NCBI GenBank assembly: GCA_020852965.1
Contig: JADYZV010000024.1
Coordinates: 1-64,000, forward strand
Direction of reading: 5' to 3'
From: Pirellulaceae bacterium
GTDB taxonomy: Bacteria; Planctomycetota; Planctomycetia; Pirellulales; Pirellulaceae
Length of the DNA: 64,000 bases
Shown here: positions 37,418-46,599 of the stretch, one piece after another
Numbering within the stretch: the stretch's first letter is position 1
How the letters are laid out: each line of letters begins with the position of its first letter
The notes under the pieces: generated by a model
What the model saw: only the letters and a program-made list of their open reading frames with translations
Database searches by the model: none
What the model was told of the DNA's origin: nothing
Position numbers and translations under genes: made by a program

Positions 37418-38467
37418 TCAATCGAGTATGAAACCAACAGGAATCGCGGGTTTGGGAAGGTCGCTCTCGCCAAGTTGTTCCAGGAGATTGATTTCGATTG
37501 TTTGACAGATTGCTCGCAACGGCAAACTGTTGGCATCGTGGTCGAACGGGTTTTCAATCTCGTCACCGATTGCATCGAGCCCAAAAAATGCGTGGGAAAC
37601 CAAAAAGACGACGATCGGCGTGAGATAGTGAACCGTATCAACCAAACCGAATGGCAACGCGAAGCAATAAAACGCGACCAGCCGATGAATCAACACGGCA
37701 TAGGGAAACGGAATCGGCGTGTTCTTGATCCTTTCGCAACCACCCATAATGTTTGACAGTTCAGCGAGCTGTCGGTCAATGGCGTGAACCGACATTGCAT
37801 CGAGCCACCCGTGTTGTTTCGCTTGTTGAACGTCGCGTCCTAGTGCCGTCATGATGGCAACAGGCCGATGTTTTGATGCGACAGTGGACTCAAATTCGTC
37901 TACATCAAGCATGTGCTGAAACTGCTCCGGATTATCTTCGTCGCGTAAGTGCAGGCGCAATGAATGCGCAAACGCGATGACGCGGCGAATAAATCGCTCG
38001 CGGAACTGCGTTATCTCGAATTGCTCGCGCTCCGAAATGTCTGGCAGTGATTCAGCTTGCCGAGCAAGCGTGCGGCAGGTGTTGACCAACGCTCCCCACA
38101 GTTTTCGACCTTCCCAAAAGCGATCGTAAGATGCGTTGTTGCGAAATCCCAGGAAAATGCCCAGCGCGACGCCTATCAGCGTGAAGGGTGCTGTCGTGAA
38201 CGTGTATTGATCCATGCGGTAGTGCAGGCTCAAAAGCGTAACCCCGATCGAAACAGCCGTGGCAGCAGTGATCCGCCGCCAAGTCTTCTCCAGGCTGCTA
38301 CCATGAAACGTGACCAGTAAACGCAACCACGGTTCATTCTTTCGTCGGACAATCATCAGAGTAGTCGCATGTCGAAAAGGTAGGAGTATCGAAGCTCCTC
38401 GCCGCATACTTCGTTGGCTGAAAATACACGAGAACTGTCTGCCGAGCGCGGCGAAAACATCAATCAC
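37418..38467 (-). CDS. Bestrophin-like (UPF0187) membrane protein
   Basis: The frame opens with GTG at 38467; a later ATG (MIVRRKNEPW, ~38356) is possible. The product is up to 349 residues. The bestrophin signature FTLIGVALGIFLGFRNNASYDRFWEGRKLWG near residue 90-120 is clear (the pore-lining helix is in that stretch), with further membrane segments near 60-80 and 240-275. It likely conducts chloride or other anions across the inner membrane. The GTG overlaps the stop of an upstream 31-33 codon ORF (TAGTG), so translation may be coupled. A perfect sigma-54 element is upstream. Confidence 0.88.
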   Translation of the reverse strand: MIDVFAALGRQFSCIFSQRSMRRGASILLPFRHATTLMIVRRKNEPWLRLLVTFHGSSLEKTWRRITAATAVSIGVTLLSLHYRMDQYTFTTAPFTLIGVALGIFLGFRNNASYDRFWEGRKLWGALVNTCRTLARQAESLPDISEREQFEITQFRERFIRRVIAFAHSLRLHLRDEDNPEQFQHMLDVDEFESTVASKHRPVAIMTALGRDVQQAKQHGWLDAMSVHAIDRQLAELSNIMGGCERIKNTPIPFPYAVLIHRLVAFYCFALPFGLVDTVHYLTPIVVFLVSHAFFGLDAIGDEIENPFDHDANSLPLRAICQTIEINLLEQLGESDLPKPAIPVGFILD

Positions 38468-38568
38468 TATCTAACGTCAGGCATCAACCGTGGTGAAGCG
38501 AGGTATTGCCAATGTCGGAAACAACGCCAGAACAGCCTTGGCCATCCCCCAAATGTAGTCATCATCAT
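38467..38568 (-). CDS. Putative leader peptide, 31-33 residues, coupled to the bestrophin gene
   Basis: AAAGGAGGT precedes three consecutive ATG codons (38568, 38565, 38562); spacing favours the third. The peptide reads (MM)MTTFGGWPRLFWRCFRH and ends SPRLMPDVR; it is rich in Trp, Phe and Arg. Its TAG stop shares the G with the GTG start of the bestrophin gene. A consensus sigma-54 promoter lies 44 bp upstream of the first ATG. This strong RBS and coupling suggest a regulated leader. No homologue is known to me. Confidence 0.55.
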   Translation of the reverse strand: MMMTTFGGWPRLFWRCFRHWQYLASPRLMPDVR

Positions 38569-38611
38569 CCACCTCCTTTCTTTTGACTAAAAGACATCGT
38601 TAGAAATGCAT

Positions 38612-38627
38612 TGCAACGCATGTGCCA
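38612..38627 (-). promoter_or_regulatory. Sigma-54 promoter of leader ORF and bestrophin gene
   Basis: The minus strand reads TGGCACATGCGTTGCA, matching TGGCAC-N5-TTGCA exactly. Nothing else on the minus strand lies between it and the leader start. Confidence 0.8.
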
Positions 38628-38899
38628 ATGTCGCTTCACATTTTCCAGCGCTTGAAGTGTGGAGGTCCGCAGCGCGTAAACTACCTTCGAGCCCGATCGG
38701 AGGAGCTTACTTGAACATCAGCGAAACTGAACTGTGGGGAGTCATCTCAGAGGGCAAACACGCTTCCCTACCACAACTCCTTTTATCACCGCCGACATCT
38801 AAGCCGGATTCGCAATCTGATTTGGGTAGCACTCACGCAGCCAACCGGATCTTCGGAGAGAGGGGTAAAGGATTGTGGGGACGCGATTGCCGTACTGCA

Positions 38900-39307
38900 G
38901 GACCAACAGAAATCCGCTATGCGTTATTGCCTCATCCCGGTCGCTGGGATCGTGGCCGAGTGCCAGCGGCGACGTGGCAACAGCCCGTCACCGGCGCAAT
39001 GTCTCGCGGTGCGGCCATGCCAGGGTACAGCTTAGTCAATCCAGGCGATTCGGGCTGGGAAGTTCCGGCCATGTTCGTTCGCGATGGTCAGTTGATCGTA
39101 CGTTTATTTAACGCCAGTGGCGATGACCAACCGCAGAAGTTGAAAATAGGGTTTGACGCCGGAAAGGTTGAACTGTTGGAACTCGATGGGCGAGTGATTG
39201 AAAAGCTAATTCCTCAAATCCTTGACGGCGGTACGAAAGCAATCACTCTGCAAATTCCCCGTTTGGGGATTCGCACGCTGCGATTTAGTGAAGTGTCGAA
39301 TCGGTGA
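38900..39307 (+). pseudogene. C-terminal remnant of a GH38-type alpha-mannosidase
   Basis: The open frame 38606-39307 has meaningless N-terminal residues, but from ~38900 it reads TEIRYALLPHPGRWDRG and then SLVNPGDSGWEVPAMFVRDG, LIVRLFNASGDDQ, and VELLELDGR. That order (ALLPH, then VRLFNA, then a final beta strand ending in LRF) resembles the C-terminal beta domain of GH38 enzymes. The catalytic barrel is absent, so this is a leftover of a deleted gene. The bestrophin leader promoter overlaps its open frame. I hold the family call at moderate certainty. Confidence 0.5.
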
Positions 39308-39581
39308 GCGATCCCAAGTTTTCATTAACTTGGCTGGACTTGCAACAATGAAAAAACATTGGTTTTTGCAAGCCTGTTCCGATTGCGACGAGTGCCTGGG
39401 GGTCTTTGCGGGCTCCTGGTCGGTCTCGTGACTGCGTTACTCGCGGGATCTGCAGGGGACTACGTGCTTGGGACCGTACATTCTGGGGTAGGTATAATAT
39501 CCAACATTTGTCCGCTAGAATAATCAACTGTCGCTGACAGTCAGCTCCCCATTCAGTTTTAGTATTTTCTAGGAAGTCAAA

Positions 39582-40136
39582 ATGAGAGACTCACTCAAAC
39601 TATTTACCTTCGCATTCGGTTTCGCGATTGTTCAATACGGACTCATGCAATCCAACGCGGTTGCTCAGGTTCCTACTGCAGGCCCCGAATACGATGTTCT
39701 TCGAGACGATGTCGGGGAGTGGGATGTTGAAATCACCAATTACGCAAGTGGAACTCCTGAAGTCACCCAAGGGACTGAATCCAACAGGATGCTGGGCGAC
39801 TTTTGGCTGATCAGCAACTTTGAAGGCAAAATGATGGGATTGGAATTCAAAGGCCACGGAAGCACTGGATATGACGCCGAGGCAAAGAAATACATTGGAA
39901 CCTGGGTGGATTCTTTGAGTCCTGGAATGATGCACATGAAGGGTGAGTACGACAAGGAAAAAAAGACAATGACACTTGTCGGAATGGCACCTGGCATGGA
40001 CGGTAACCCGGCCAAACACAGGTTGACCACCGTCTACAAAGATGGGAAGCGTGTGATGACCATGTACATCACTCTCAAAGGCGGCGAGGAAACCAAATTC
40101 ATGCAGTTGGCTTACACGAAAAAGAGAAATAGATGA
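39582..40136 (+). CDS. Secreted DUF1579 protein
   Basis: This 184-residue protein has a signal peptide (residues 1-29, VQYGLMQSNAVAQ at its end). The DUF1579 core follows: VGEWDVEITNYASGTPEVTQ, DFWLISNFEGKMMGLEFKGH, AEAKKYIGTWVDSLSPGMM. The family is secreted and common in planctomycetes; no activity is established. RBS AGGAAG is seven bases upstream. It is a single gene. Confidence 0.87.
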   Translation: MRDSLKLFTFAFGFAIVQYGLMQSNAVAQVPTAGPEYDVLRDDVGEWDVEITNYASGTPEVTQGTESNRMLGDFWLISNFEGKMMGLEFKGHGSTGYDAEAKKYIGTWVDSLSPGMMHMKGEYDKEKKTMTLVGMAPGMDGNPAKHRLTTVYKDGKRVMTMYITLKGGEETKFMQLAYTKKRNR

Positions 40137-40266
40137 GCTGAGCATAAGCATCACACAAGATTTTGACCTGCAAACGTTTCTATTGCTTGTCGATTGCACG
40201 TGAATTCCGCGCTATAACAGACTCCAATACAATATCGATTGTCAGAACCGCGTGGATCGCGACCTT

Positions 40267-41832
40267 ATGCATGTGCGTAGGCAAATCATTAATTATTTAA
40301 GCCAACTTTGGTTTGCATTAGCTATTGCGACTCTCGCCGCCGCACCTGGCGTTCGAGTCGCTGTCGGAGATGCGCCTAACAGGCCGAATATAATCGTGGT
40401 CATGGCTGACGACATGGGCTTTTCCGACCTAGGCTGTTATGGCGGCGAGATCAGGACGCCTACGATTGACCGCCTGGCGGAAGAAGGCTTGCGTTTCTCG
40501 CAGTTCTACAATTGCGCTCTTTGCGGTCCCAGTCGGGCATCGCTGATGACCGGTTGCTATCCCTGGAGGGTTGGACAGTTGCGCGGGCAGAGCATCTTCG
40601 GTAACCTCACCCGAAACTGTGTCACGCTGATGCAGCTGCTCAAGGCCAATGGCTACGATACTTGTGCAGTAGGGCGGCTGGACATGGTGACGTCGGACGA
40701 CTGGCATGATCCGGCTCAAGTGGTAGGAGCAGCGAATCGTTTTCTGGGCTCCGCCAGCAATAGCCCCGGCAACTACTACCGAGAAGTCAAAGGGACCGAT
40801 TTCCCGTCGTATCCACAGGGGACGCCTTGGTTCAAAGATGGAAAACGATGGGACCGTCCCGATGGACCGTATTCCACCGATCTGATCTCGGACTTTGTGG
40901 CTGAGTTTATCGAAGAGTCGGCGGGGAGCGACAAGCCATTCTTCATCTATGTGTCGCACTACGCGCCGCATTGGCCGCTTCAGGCCGAGGAAAAAGATAT
41001 CGCGCCGTATCTTCGGTTGTATCAAGGTCAGGATAGCAAAGCGCTGATGGAGGCGCGCCTGCAACGTCAAATCGCGGCGGGCTTGATGCCGCAAGGGACA
41101 ACGCTACACGATTCGATGGTGAACGCGCAGCCGCCTCACGGCGGTTACCTGAAAACCGAGCGTATGGCGATTCATGCCGCGATGGTCGAGAGCATCGACC
41201 GCAGCCTGGCCCAATGCATGGCGGCTCTGGAGAAGGCCGGTCAACACGATAACACGCTGATTCTGGTCCTGTCCGACAACGGTGCGAGTCACCAGATGGC
41301 GTTCGACAACGGCAATGTACCGGATGGTGTCCGCCCCGGCAGCGCGGACTCGTTTCTCAATCAGGGCCCGGAGGTGGCGGCGGTGAACAATACACCGCTG
41401 CGGAATTACAAACTATCCGACTACGAAGGGGGAACCGCATCGCCGTTAGTCGCCTGGTGGCCCCGCGGGCTGAAGGATAAACGACGGATCACGGACCGCC
41501 TCACGCATGTCGCAGACATCATGCCCACTTGCCTGGAATTGGCCGGGGTTACCCATCCGAACCAATTTGAGGGGCGAGAGGTCATTCCGCTCGACGGAAA
41601 GAGCTTCGTAGGGACACTTCGCGCCGAGGACGAAGCGGCCCCACCTCGGATACTTGCTTGGCCCCAGGCCGTGCGCGACGGCGATTGGAAGCTCGTCTGG
41701 CAAAACCCAGCCAAGCTGGAGCTGTTCAACATTGGTAGGGACCGAAACGAATCGACCAATTTGGCAGCCGAGAACCCGATCCGAGTTGAGAGGATGAAGC
41801 AGCTTCACACGAAGATCTTTCTTCAACGCTAA
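40267..41832 (+). CDS. Secreted sulfatase (arylsulfatase family)
   Basis: The chosen start is ATG 40267; an in-frame GTG lies five codons upstream. Residues 1-37 form a signal peptide. The mature enzyme opens with NRPNIIVVMADDMGFSDLGC, supplying the metal-binding Asp pair, and then LCGPSRASLMTG with C86 in the C-x-P-S-R context that is converted to formylglycine. SDNGASHQM and the C-terminal NPAKLELFNIGRD fit the family. About 520 residues is normal. It hydrolyses sulfate esters, in planctomycetes often on algal polysaccharides. No maturase is in the window. Confidence 0.93.
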   Translation: MHVRRQIINYLSQLWFALAIATLAAAPGVRVAVGDAPNRPNIIVVMADDMGFSDLGCYGGEIRTPTIDRLAEEGLRFSQFYNCALCGPSRASLMTGCYPWRVGQLRGQSIFGNLTRNCVTLMQLLKANGYDTCAVGRLDMVTSDDWHDPAQVVGAANRFLGSASNSPGNYYREVKGTDFPSYPQGTPWFKDGKRWDRPDGPYSTDLISDFVAEFIEESAGSDKPFFIYVSHYAPHWPLQAEEKDIAPYLRLYQGQDSKALMEARLQRQIAAGLMPQGTTLHDSMVNAQPPHGGYLKTERMAIHAAMVESIDRSLAQCMAALEKAGQHDNTLILVLSDNGASHQMAFDNGNVPDGVRPGSADSFLNQGPEVAAVNNTPLRNYKLSDYEGGTASPLVAWWPRGLKDKRRITDRLTHVADIMPTCLELAGVTHPNQFEGREVIPLDGKSFVGTLRAEDEAAPPRILAWPQAVRDGDWKLVWQNPAKLELFNIGRDRNESTNLAAENPIRVERMKQLHTKIFLQR

Positions 41833-41849
41833 CCCATTAGCTGTTAGTC

Positions 41850-41955
41850 GTCGGCATGGCTGACGAGATGGGCTCTTCCTAACTTGGCTGCTGTGACGGC
41901 GAAATCAGCAATCCAACGATTGACCACCTTGCGGAAAAAATCTTGCGTTTTCTCG
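41850..41955 (+). pseudogene. Sulfatase N-terminal remnant
   Basis: Just after the intact sulfatase, a ~105-bp stretch repeats its 5' coding part: VVGMADEMGSS, stop, LGCCDGEISNPTIDHLAEK, aligning with VVMADDMGFSDLGCYGGEI of the intact gene at roughly 65-70 % identity by eye. One stop interrupts it and the rest is gone. It is either an old tandem duplicate or the relic of a second sulfatase gene. Confidence 0.75.
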
Positions 41956-42194
41956 CATGTAAGGAAAGTGTCGTTTCGCGCGGAGTGCGTGGATACGGAG
42001 ATATCGTTTTGTTCGATTGCGGTAGTGCCAAACAATTTTCAATTTGTCTTGTAGGTATCGCAAATGGAGACTGGAGTGGTTCCTGCGTGGCATCCCCGAC
42101 TCATCAGCCATACAAAATATTTTTCTCAAAGAATCGACGCGATTGGTTGAGAATTTGCTGGATAGTGTCACCAAAATTTGCTATTCTGCGAGGT

Positions 42195-42773
42195 ATGAGC
42201 GTAGCCATTTCAAGCAAGATGGATTCCCCGCGAGCGCGCGGTGCGGAGTCTGCAACCACGTCGACCGATGGGTTGTTTGAACTCGCCTATGACGAGCTGC
42301 GGGATATTGCGCGGGGAATGATGTTCCACGAGAAGATTGGCAATACGCTGTCGGCCACGGCGCTGGTCAACGAGGCCTACTTGCGGCTTGGCAAGGCACG
42401 TTGGGATTCACGAGGCCACTTCTTCACGTCGGCAGCCGAGGCGATGCGTCGGATTCTGATCGACCGCGCTCGCTGCAAGTGCACTAAGAAACGGAGTGGG
42501 ACACAACAGTTTGTAGAACTCGATAGTCTCACCAACTTGTCTGATATCGATTTGGAACTCCTGCTCGACATCGACCACTTGTTGATAGTCTTGGCCGGTG
42601 AAGATGCTCAAGCGGCCGAGATGGTCAAATTGCGAATCTTCACCGGGCTGAATGTGATCGACGCGGGGAAGTGCTTGAACTTGCGGAAAAACGCTGCCTA
42701 TCAGCTATGGGATTTCTGCCTGTCTTGGTTTGCGGTTCGGCTGGCATCGAATGATTTTTCGGGTTCATGCTAA
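42195..42773 (+). CDS. ECF-type RNA polymerase sigma factor (planctomycete subgroup)
   Basis: Start ATG 42195 (MSVAISSKMD); a longer frame from 41943 runs through the sulfatase relic and is not favoured. Of 192 residues, region 2 is seen in FELAYDELRDIARGMMFHEK and the ATALVNEAYLRLGKARWDSR motif is typical of the Sig-70_X6/TIGR02999 group. HFFTSAAEAMRRILIDRARC follows. The C-terminal region 4 (AAEMVKLRIFTGLNVIDAGK) is shortened or altered at the end. In planctomycetes such sigma factors commonly pair with WD40 Ser/Thr kinases, as here. Confidence 0.88.
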   Translation: MSVAISSKMDSPRARGAESATTSTDGLFELAYDELRDIARGMMFHEKIGNTLSATALVNEAYLRLGKARWDSRGHFFTSAAEAMRRILIDRARCKCTKKRSGTQQFVELDSLTNLSDIDLELLLDIDHLLIVLAGEDAQAAEMVKLRIFTGLNVIDAGKCLNLRKNAAYQLWDFCLSWFAVRLASNDFSGSC

Positions 42774-43080
42774 TTCGCATCGAAACGAACATTCGTTTGC
42801 CGGCATATCCGATGAACCGGTTGGAATCGCAGAAGTGTGATGTGCCATAGAGTCACATTGCTATCCGTGCTCCGGCCTTGCTATCCGTGCGAGAATTCGT
42901 GTCGTTCGCTAGCACGGATGGCAAGGCCGACGTACGGATGACAGGAGCAGAAGGCGACATTGCTCGCTTCCATCTATTCTGATTGCTGTCGGGCGAATGG
43001 CGAGAGCGATCGCAGAACGCGCGAACGGCTGTAAAAAGAAGCAAACGCATCGAGCTGCAGGTATGGCACGATGACGCTAC
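42774..43080. repeat. Intergenic gap with an 18-bp inverted repeat
   Basis: CGGCCTTGCTATCCGTGC (42873-42890) pairs with 42912-42929 with one mismatch, enclosing a 21-nt loop. The CTATCCGTGC phrase occurs twice on the left side (42861 and 42881). It lies between convergent genes and would fold on either strand, so it could serve as a bidirectional terminator or be a dispersed repeat. Confidence 0.75.
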
Positions 43081-46000
43081 TCAGTGGCCGACTACGATAA
43101 TCCTGTCTCGCAGGTCATCATGTCTGCACCAAAGGTAGAGTCGATTCAGGCTATCGGTCGGAAACAGAAACGCACTGTGCCTCCCTACCATTGGTTTCGA
43201 CAGTATGCTTCCAATGTGTTGTTGGGTGGGCAGGTGCCATGCGCGTAGCTGATCGTCAATTTGCAATACGAGTAAAATGCGATCATGATCGGTGAAGGCG
43301 AGTTGCCGCGTGGCCTTGGCAATAACTTGACTCCACAGAAGTTTTCCGGAACCGCGATCGTAGATTTCCAGGCTATCTGATGTTCCGAGGGCGAGCAGGG
43401 AATTGTCGCCGCTGATTGCGAAAGCGGCGTGTCCGCTTCCCCAAGAACGCAACCGACTGCCGTCGCTGACTCGAAACTCTTCCAGGCGAGTCGTATCTTC
43501 TCGGCCGTTCTTGTTATGCTGAACAATAAGAGTATCCCCCTGGTCGGCTTCCATGTGCAGACCGCTGTTCGATGTCGTGTCCCAAATTGCAATGACTTGC
43601 GCCGTCTGCCAATCGTCCATCGATTCGTGGATGCTCACCGAACGCTTGCCAACTACGTATAGCCGCTTGCCTGATGAACCAAACGAGACGCTGGGCATCG
43701 ACTCGGTCACGGCAATTCGTTGCAGTTGTTGCCACTTGCCCCCCAGGCGTCGCAGTTCAACAAACGCGCTGCCAGCCAGTGCCAACGCGTCGGCAGAGTA
43801 TGCTGTATGTTGGGGAATGGATTGCGTAAAACCGGCAATTTCGCTGTGGAAGACCTCGCGACTACTGCCTTCTACTGTATGAACTACTCCCGCAATTACG
43901 CTAGAACCCTTTTCGCTTGACGGTTTGCTCGACAGGGCCAGTAGTTGCTCGTTGGCCAATGGCACCATGGCAACCGAGTGCGCAGCGATTCTGGTGCGAA
44001 TCGGCAATACTTGGTTCAAATCCCACAGGCATGCGCGGCCGTCCTCGCCAGCGGTCAGCAGTGTGTCATTGTGGGCTAACTGAACACTGGTGACGCATCC
44101 CTCACTGGGAGCGTGCGCTTTGAACACGACTTGGATATCGAGCTGCGGTGGCTGGTCAGGAGCCGACTCGTTGACCTGCCACACTACGACTTGGCCACCT
44201 GCGAAGGCACCCGCCATGGTCAGACCATCCTGGGATACTGACAATCTACGTGCGAATGAGGGCCCTGGGGCAAATGTACCATGTTGGTGACCGCCGTGTC
44301 TGTTGGCAATTGAAAATCTATAACGATCGCCTACCACCAACCAACCGCGTTCCCTGCCAACAAAACTTAAGGTCCGTGGGGGATATTCGATGTCGACCAG
44401 TTCGATTGCGGAGCTCAATTCCTTAGTAGTAACCTCCCATCCTTGTAGCCCTATTCTACCGACTTTTGCGGGAACATAAAGTTTGTCACCCGTCGGGGAA
44501 AATTGAACTTGTTCGTAGCGAGGTCCGTCGTCGCCGCCATCAACCCACAAGTAGCGCGAGCCATCATGGGCATTCAGTATGTCAACCCCTTCATAACGAA
44601 TACCGACGGCCAGCAGCCTCCCATCAGGCGACCAAGCGATCGACTGGGCCCCCCCTTGATGTTCCTCAGTCGCATAGATCTGATCGCCAGTCTCCGCGTC
44701 CCAAAGGTAGACTACACCTTCTTTGTCGCCGCTGGCTAGCAGATTTTCAACTGGGGAGTAGGCCACCGACTCCGCTGCGTTTATATGCGGTCCCAATTGA
44801 TGCAGCAGTCTGCCCGTATCGACTTGCCAAATTCTTAGCATGCCATCGCCGCAGGTTGTAGCCACTTGGCTGCCATCGGGTGAGAGTGCTGCATCCGTCA
44901 CGCGCTGGGGATGTTGGAAAACGCGCTCAGGCGTTGGGTGGGAAACAGTGCTGAGCAGACTGCGAAGTGAGGGCGAGTTGCCATGCGAATCGCCTTCTTT
45001 GGGCGAACCGAGAAAAAGACCGTCACCGGTGTGAGGCAGATCGATGTCACTCATGCTCGCTAGATCTCCCGCTGCCATCTCCAACAGCAGTCGTTGCAAG
45101 TTGGCCGACTCCAGCACATCCAGACTCGATGGCAGTCGTTCCGCAGTTGGCAACGGCCCATCTTTTCTGACTAGGTTGTCAACTGTTGGAGCGGTCGTGG
45201 ATTGCACAATCGCATTTGAGTTTTGGCTGTCTCGATTGAGTGCCCAAGCTGCCAGTCCAATTGCCGCCAGTGTGGTGCAGAGTAAAGACGCGAAGATAAT
45301 CGGCCCACGCTGTCGTTGGGCAAATTTGGAGATCCGATATACCGTGGATGGCCTCGCTGCCAAGACTGTTTCCTGTCGTAAGAATCTCCCCAGGTCGTCG
45401 CCGAGCTCTTGGGCTGAGGCGTAGCGTCGTTCCGGTTCCTTGGCCAAGGCCCGCATGACAATCCAATCTAGCTCCTCACGTATGCGTGTATTGTCTGGAG
45501 CAGCCCATTGCGAAGGATCCGTAGGGACAAAGTTGCATTTGGCGGTCGGCCCGCCCAATCCGCGTAGGCGAACGCTTGGGGGCGGCGGGTCCACATCACG
45601 AATCAATTTGCGCAAGCCATCGAAGCCAGCCGCGTAGAGTGTTTCTGCCGTAAATGGAGGTTGGCCGGTGATCAACAAATATAGAATCGCGCCTAATGCG
45701 TAGACATCGCTTCGAGCATCAATTGGAGCATTGTCAAAGGCAACCTGTTCTGGACTCATGTACAACGGCGTGCCGATGCAATGTGCGAAGTTTGTAAACT
45801 GCGTACGTTCGCCAGCATCCTGGTCGAGTGCCTTGGCTACGCCAAAATCGATCACTTTCACCTGAGGTCGGTCGCCGAGGTGAGAGACTAGCAAGTTGGA
45901 AGGCTTCAGATCGCGATGTACGATCGACTGCTGATGAGCATGGTCGATGGCCGAACATACTTCAATCATCAGCGATAGCCGATCCGTCAATGACAGCTCA

Positions 46001-46599
46001 TGCGCGTGACAGTATTTGTCGAGTGGCGCTCCATCGACAAACTCCATTACGAAATAGGGATGGCCGCGAGTCGTTTCTCCAGAGTCGTAGACGCTGGCGA
46101 TATGTGGATGTGTCATCCGCGCCAGCGCCTGTTGCTCCGTGCGGAATCTGCGCAGGACTGCGTGAGAATCCATGCCCGGCTTGATCACTTTGATGGCTAC
46201 TTCCCTATCCAAAGGGGCTGTTTGACGTGCGCGGTAGACGACCCCCATCCCTCCTTCCCCTACTTTTTCAGCAAGCGTATAGCGGCAGTGGGGCGGTAGT
46301 TCCGGGGCATCGTGATGCTCATTGGGGGCGTCTCCCTCGATACTTTGCCATGCAGTCGGAATATCCTTTTCGCTCCATTGTTCCTCGACCAGGGGTGCCA
46401 GCTTGTCTATTGCGCGTTGCAAGACGTTGTTCGCTCTCGCCGAGTCGGCGTCCAGCAATCGTCGCACGTCATTCCGGAGCCGCTCGTCGTTGTGACAAGC
46501 GTTCAGCAGGTACTCTTCACGCCGGTCGGCAGCCAAGCCCTTGGCGATCTGATAGATGCGTCTTGCGGGAGAAGCAGCTTTGCCCGGCACCTCACTCAT
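43081..46599 (-). CDS. Ser/Thr protein kinase with C-terminal WD40 repeats
   Basis: The chosen start is ATG 46599 (MSEVPGKAASPARRIY); 39 upstream codons look non-coding. An N-terminal helical part leads to the kinase: YTLAEKVGEGGMGVVYRARQ (P-loop), AIKVIK, IVHRDLKPSNLLV, DFGVAK, and GTPLYMSPEQ. One transmembrane helix follows (IIFASLLCTTLAAIGLAAWA near residue ~440). The remainder carries WD40-type repeats (SPDGSQVATTCGDGMLRIW, SPVENLLASGDKEGVVYLW, and others). The kinase is cytoplasmic and the WD40 part is probably extracytoplasmic. The ECF sigma at 42195 converges on it and may be its partner. Confidence 0.92.
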   Translation of the reverse strand: MSEVPGKAASPARRIYQIAKGLAADRREEYLLNACHNDERLRNDVRRLLDADSARANNVLQRAIDKLAPLVEEQWSEKDIPTAWQSIEGDAPNEHHDAPELPPHCRYTLAEKVGEGGMGVVYRARQTAPLDREVAIKVIKPGMDSHAVLRRFRTEQQALARMTHPHIASVYDSGETTRGHPYFVMEFVDGAPLDKYCHAHELSLTDRLSLMIEVCSAIDHAHQQSIVHRDLKPSNLLVSHLGDRPQVKVIDFGVAKALDQDAGERTQFTNFAHCIGTPLYMSPEQVAFDNAPIDARSDVYALGAILYLLITGQPPFTAETLYAAGFDGLRKLIRDVDPPPPSVRLRGLGGPTAKCNFVPTDPSQWAAPDNTRIREELDWIVMRALAKEPERRYASAQELGDDLGRFLRQETVLAARPSTVYRISKFAQRQRGPIIFASLLCTTLAAIGLAAWALNRDSQNSNAIVQSTTAPTVDNLVRKDGPLPTAERLPSSLDVLESANLQRLLLEMAAGDLASMSDIDLPHTGDGLFLGSPKEGDSHGNSPSLRSLLSTVSHPTPERVFQHPQRVTDAALSPDGSQVATTCGDGMLRIWQVDTGRLLHQLGPHINAAESVAYSPVENLLASGDKEGVVYLWDAETGDQIYATEEHQGGAQSIAWSPDGRLLAVGIRYEGVDILNAHDGSRYLWVDGGDDGPRYEQVQFSPTGDKLYVPAKVGRIGLQGWEVTTKELSSAIELVDIEYPPRTLSFVGRERGWLVVGDRYRFSIANRHGGHQHGTFAPGPSFARRLSVSQDGLTMAGAFAGGQVVVWQVNESAPDQPPQLDIQVVFKAHAPSEGCVTSVQLAHNDTLLTAGEDGRACLWDLNQVLPIRTRIAAHSVAMVPLANEQLLALSSKPSSEKGSSVIAGVVHTVEGSSREVFHSEIAGFTQSIPQHTAYSADALALAGSAFVELRRLGGKWQQLQRIAVTESMPSVSFGSSGKRLYVVGKRSVSIHESMDDWQTAQVIAIWDTTSNSGLHMEADQGDTLIVQHNKNGREDTTRLEEFRVSDGSRLRSWGSGHAAFAISGDNSLLALGTSDSLEIYDRGSGKLLWSQVIAKATRQLAFTDHDRILLVLQIDDQLRAWHLPTQQHIGSILSKPMVGRHSAFLFPTDSLNRLYLWCRHDDLRDRIIVVGH

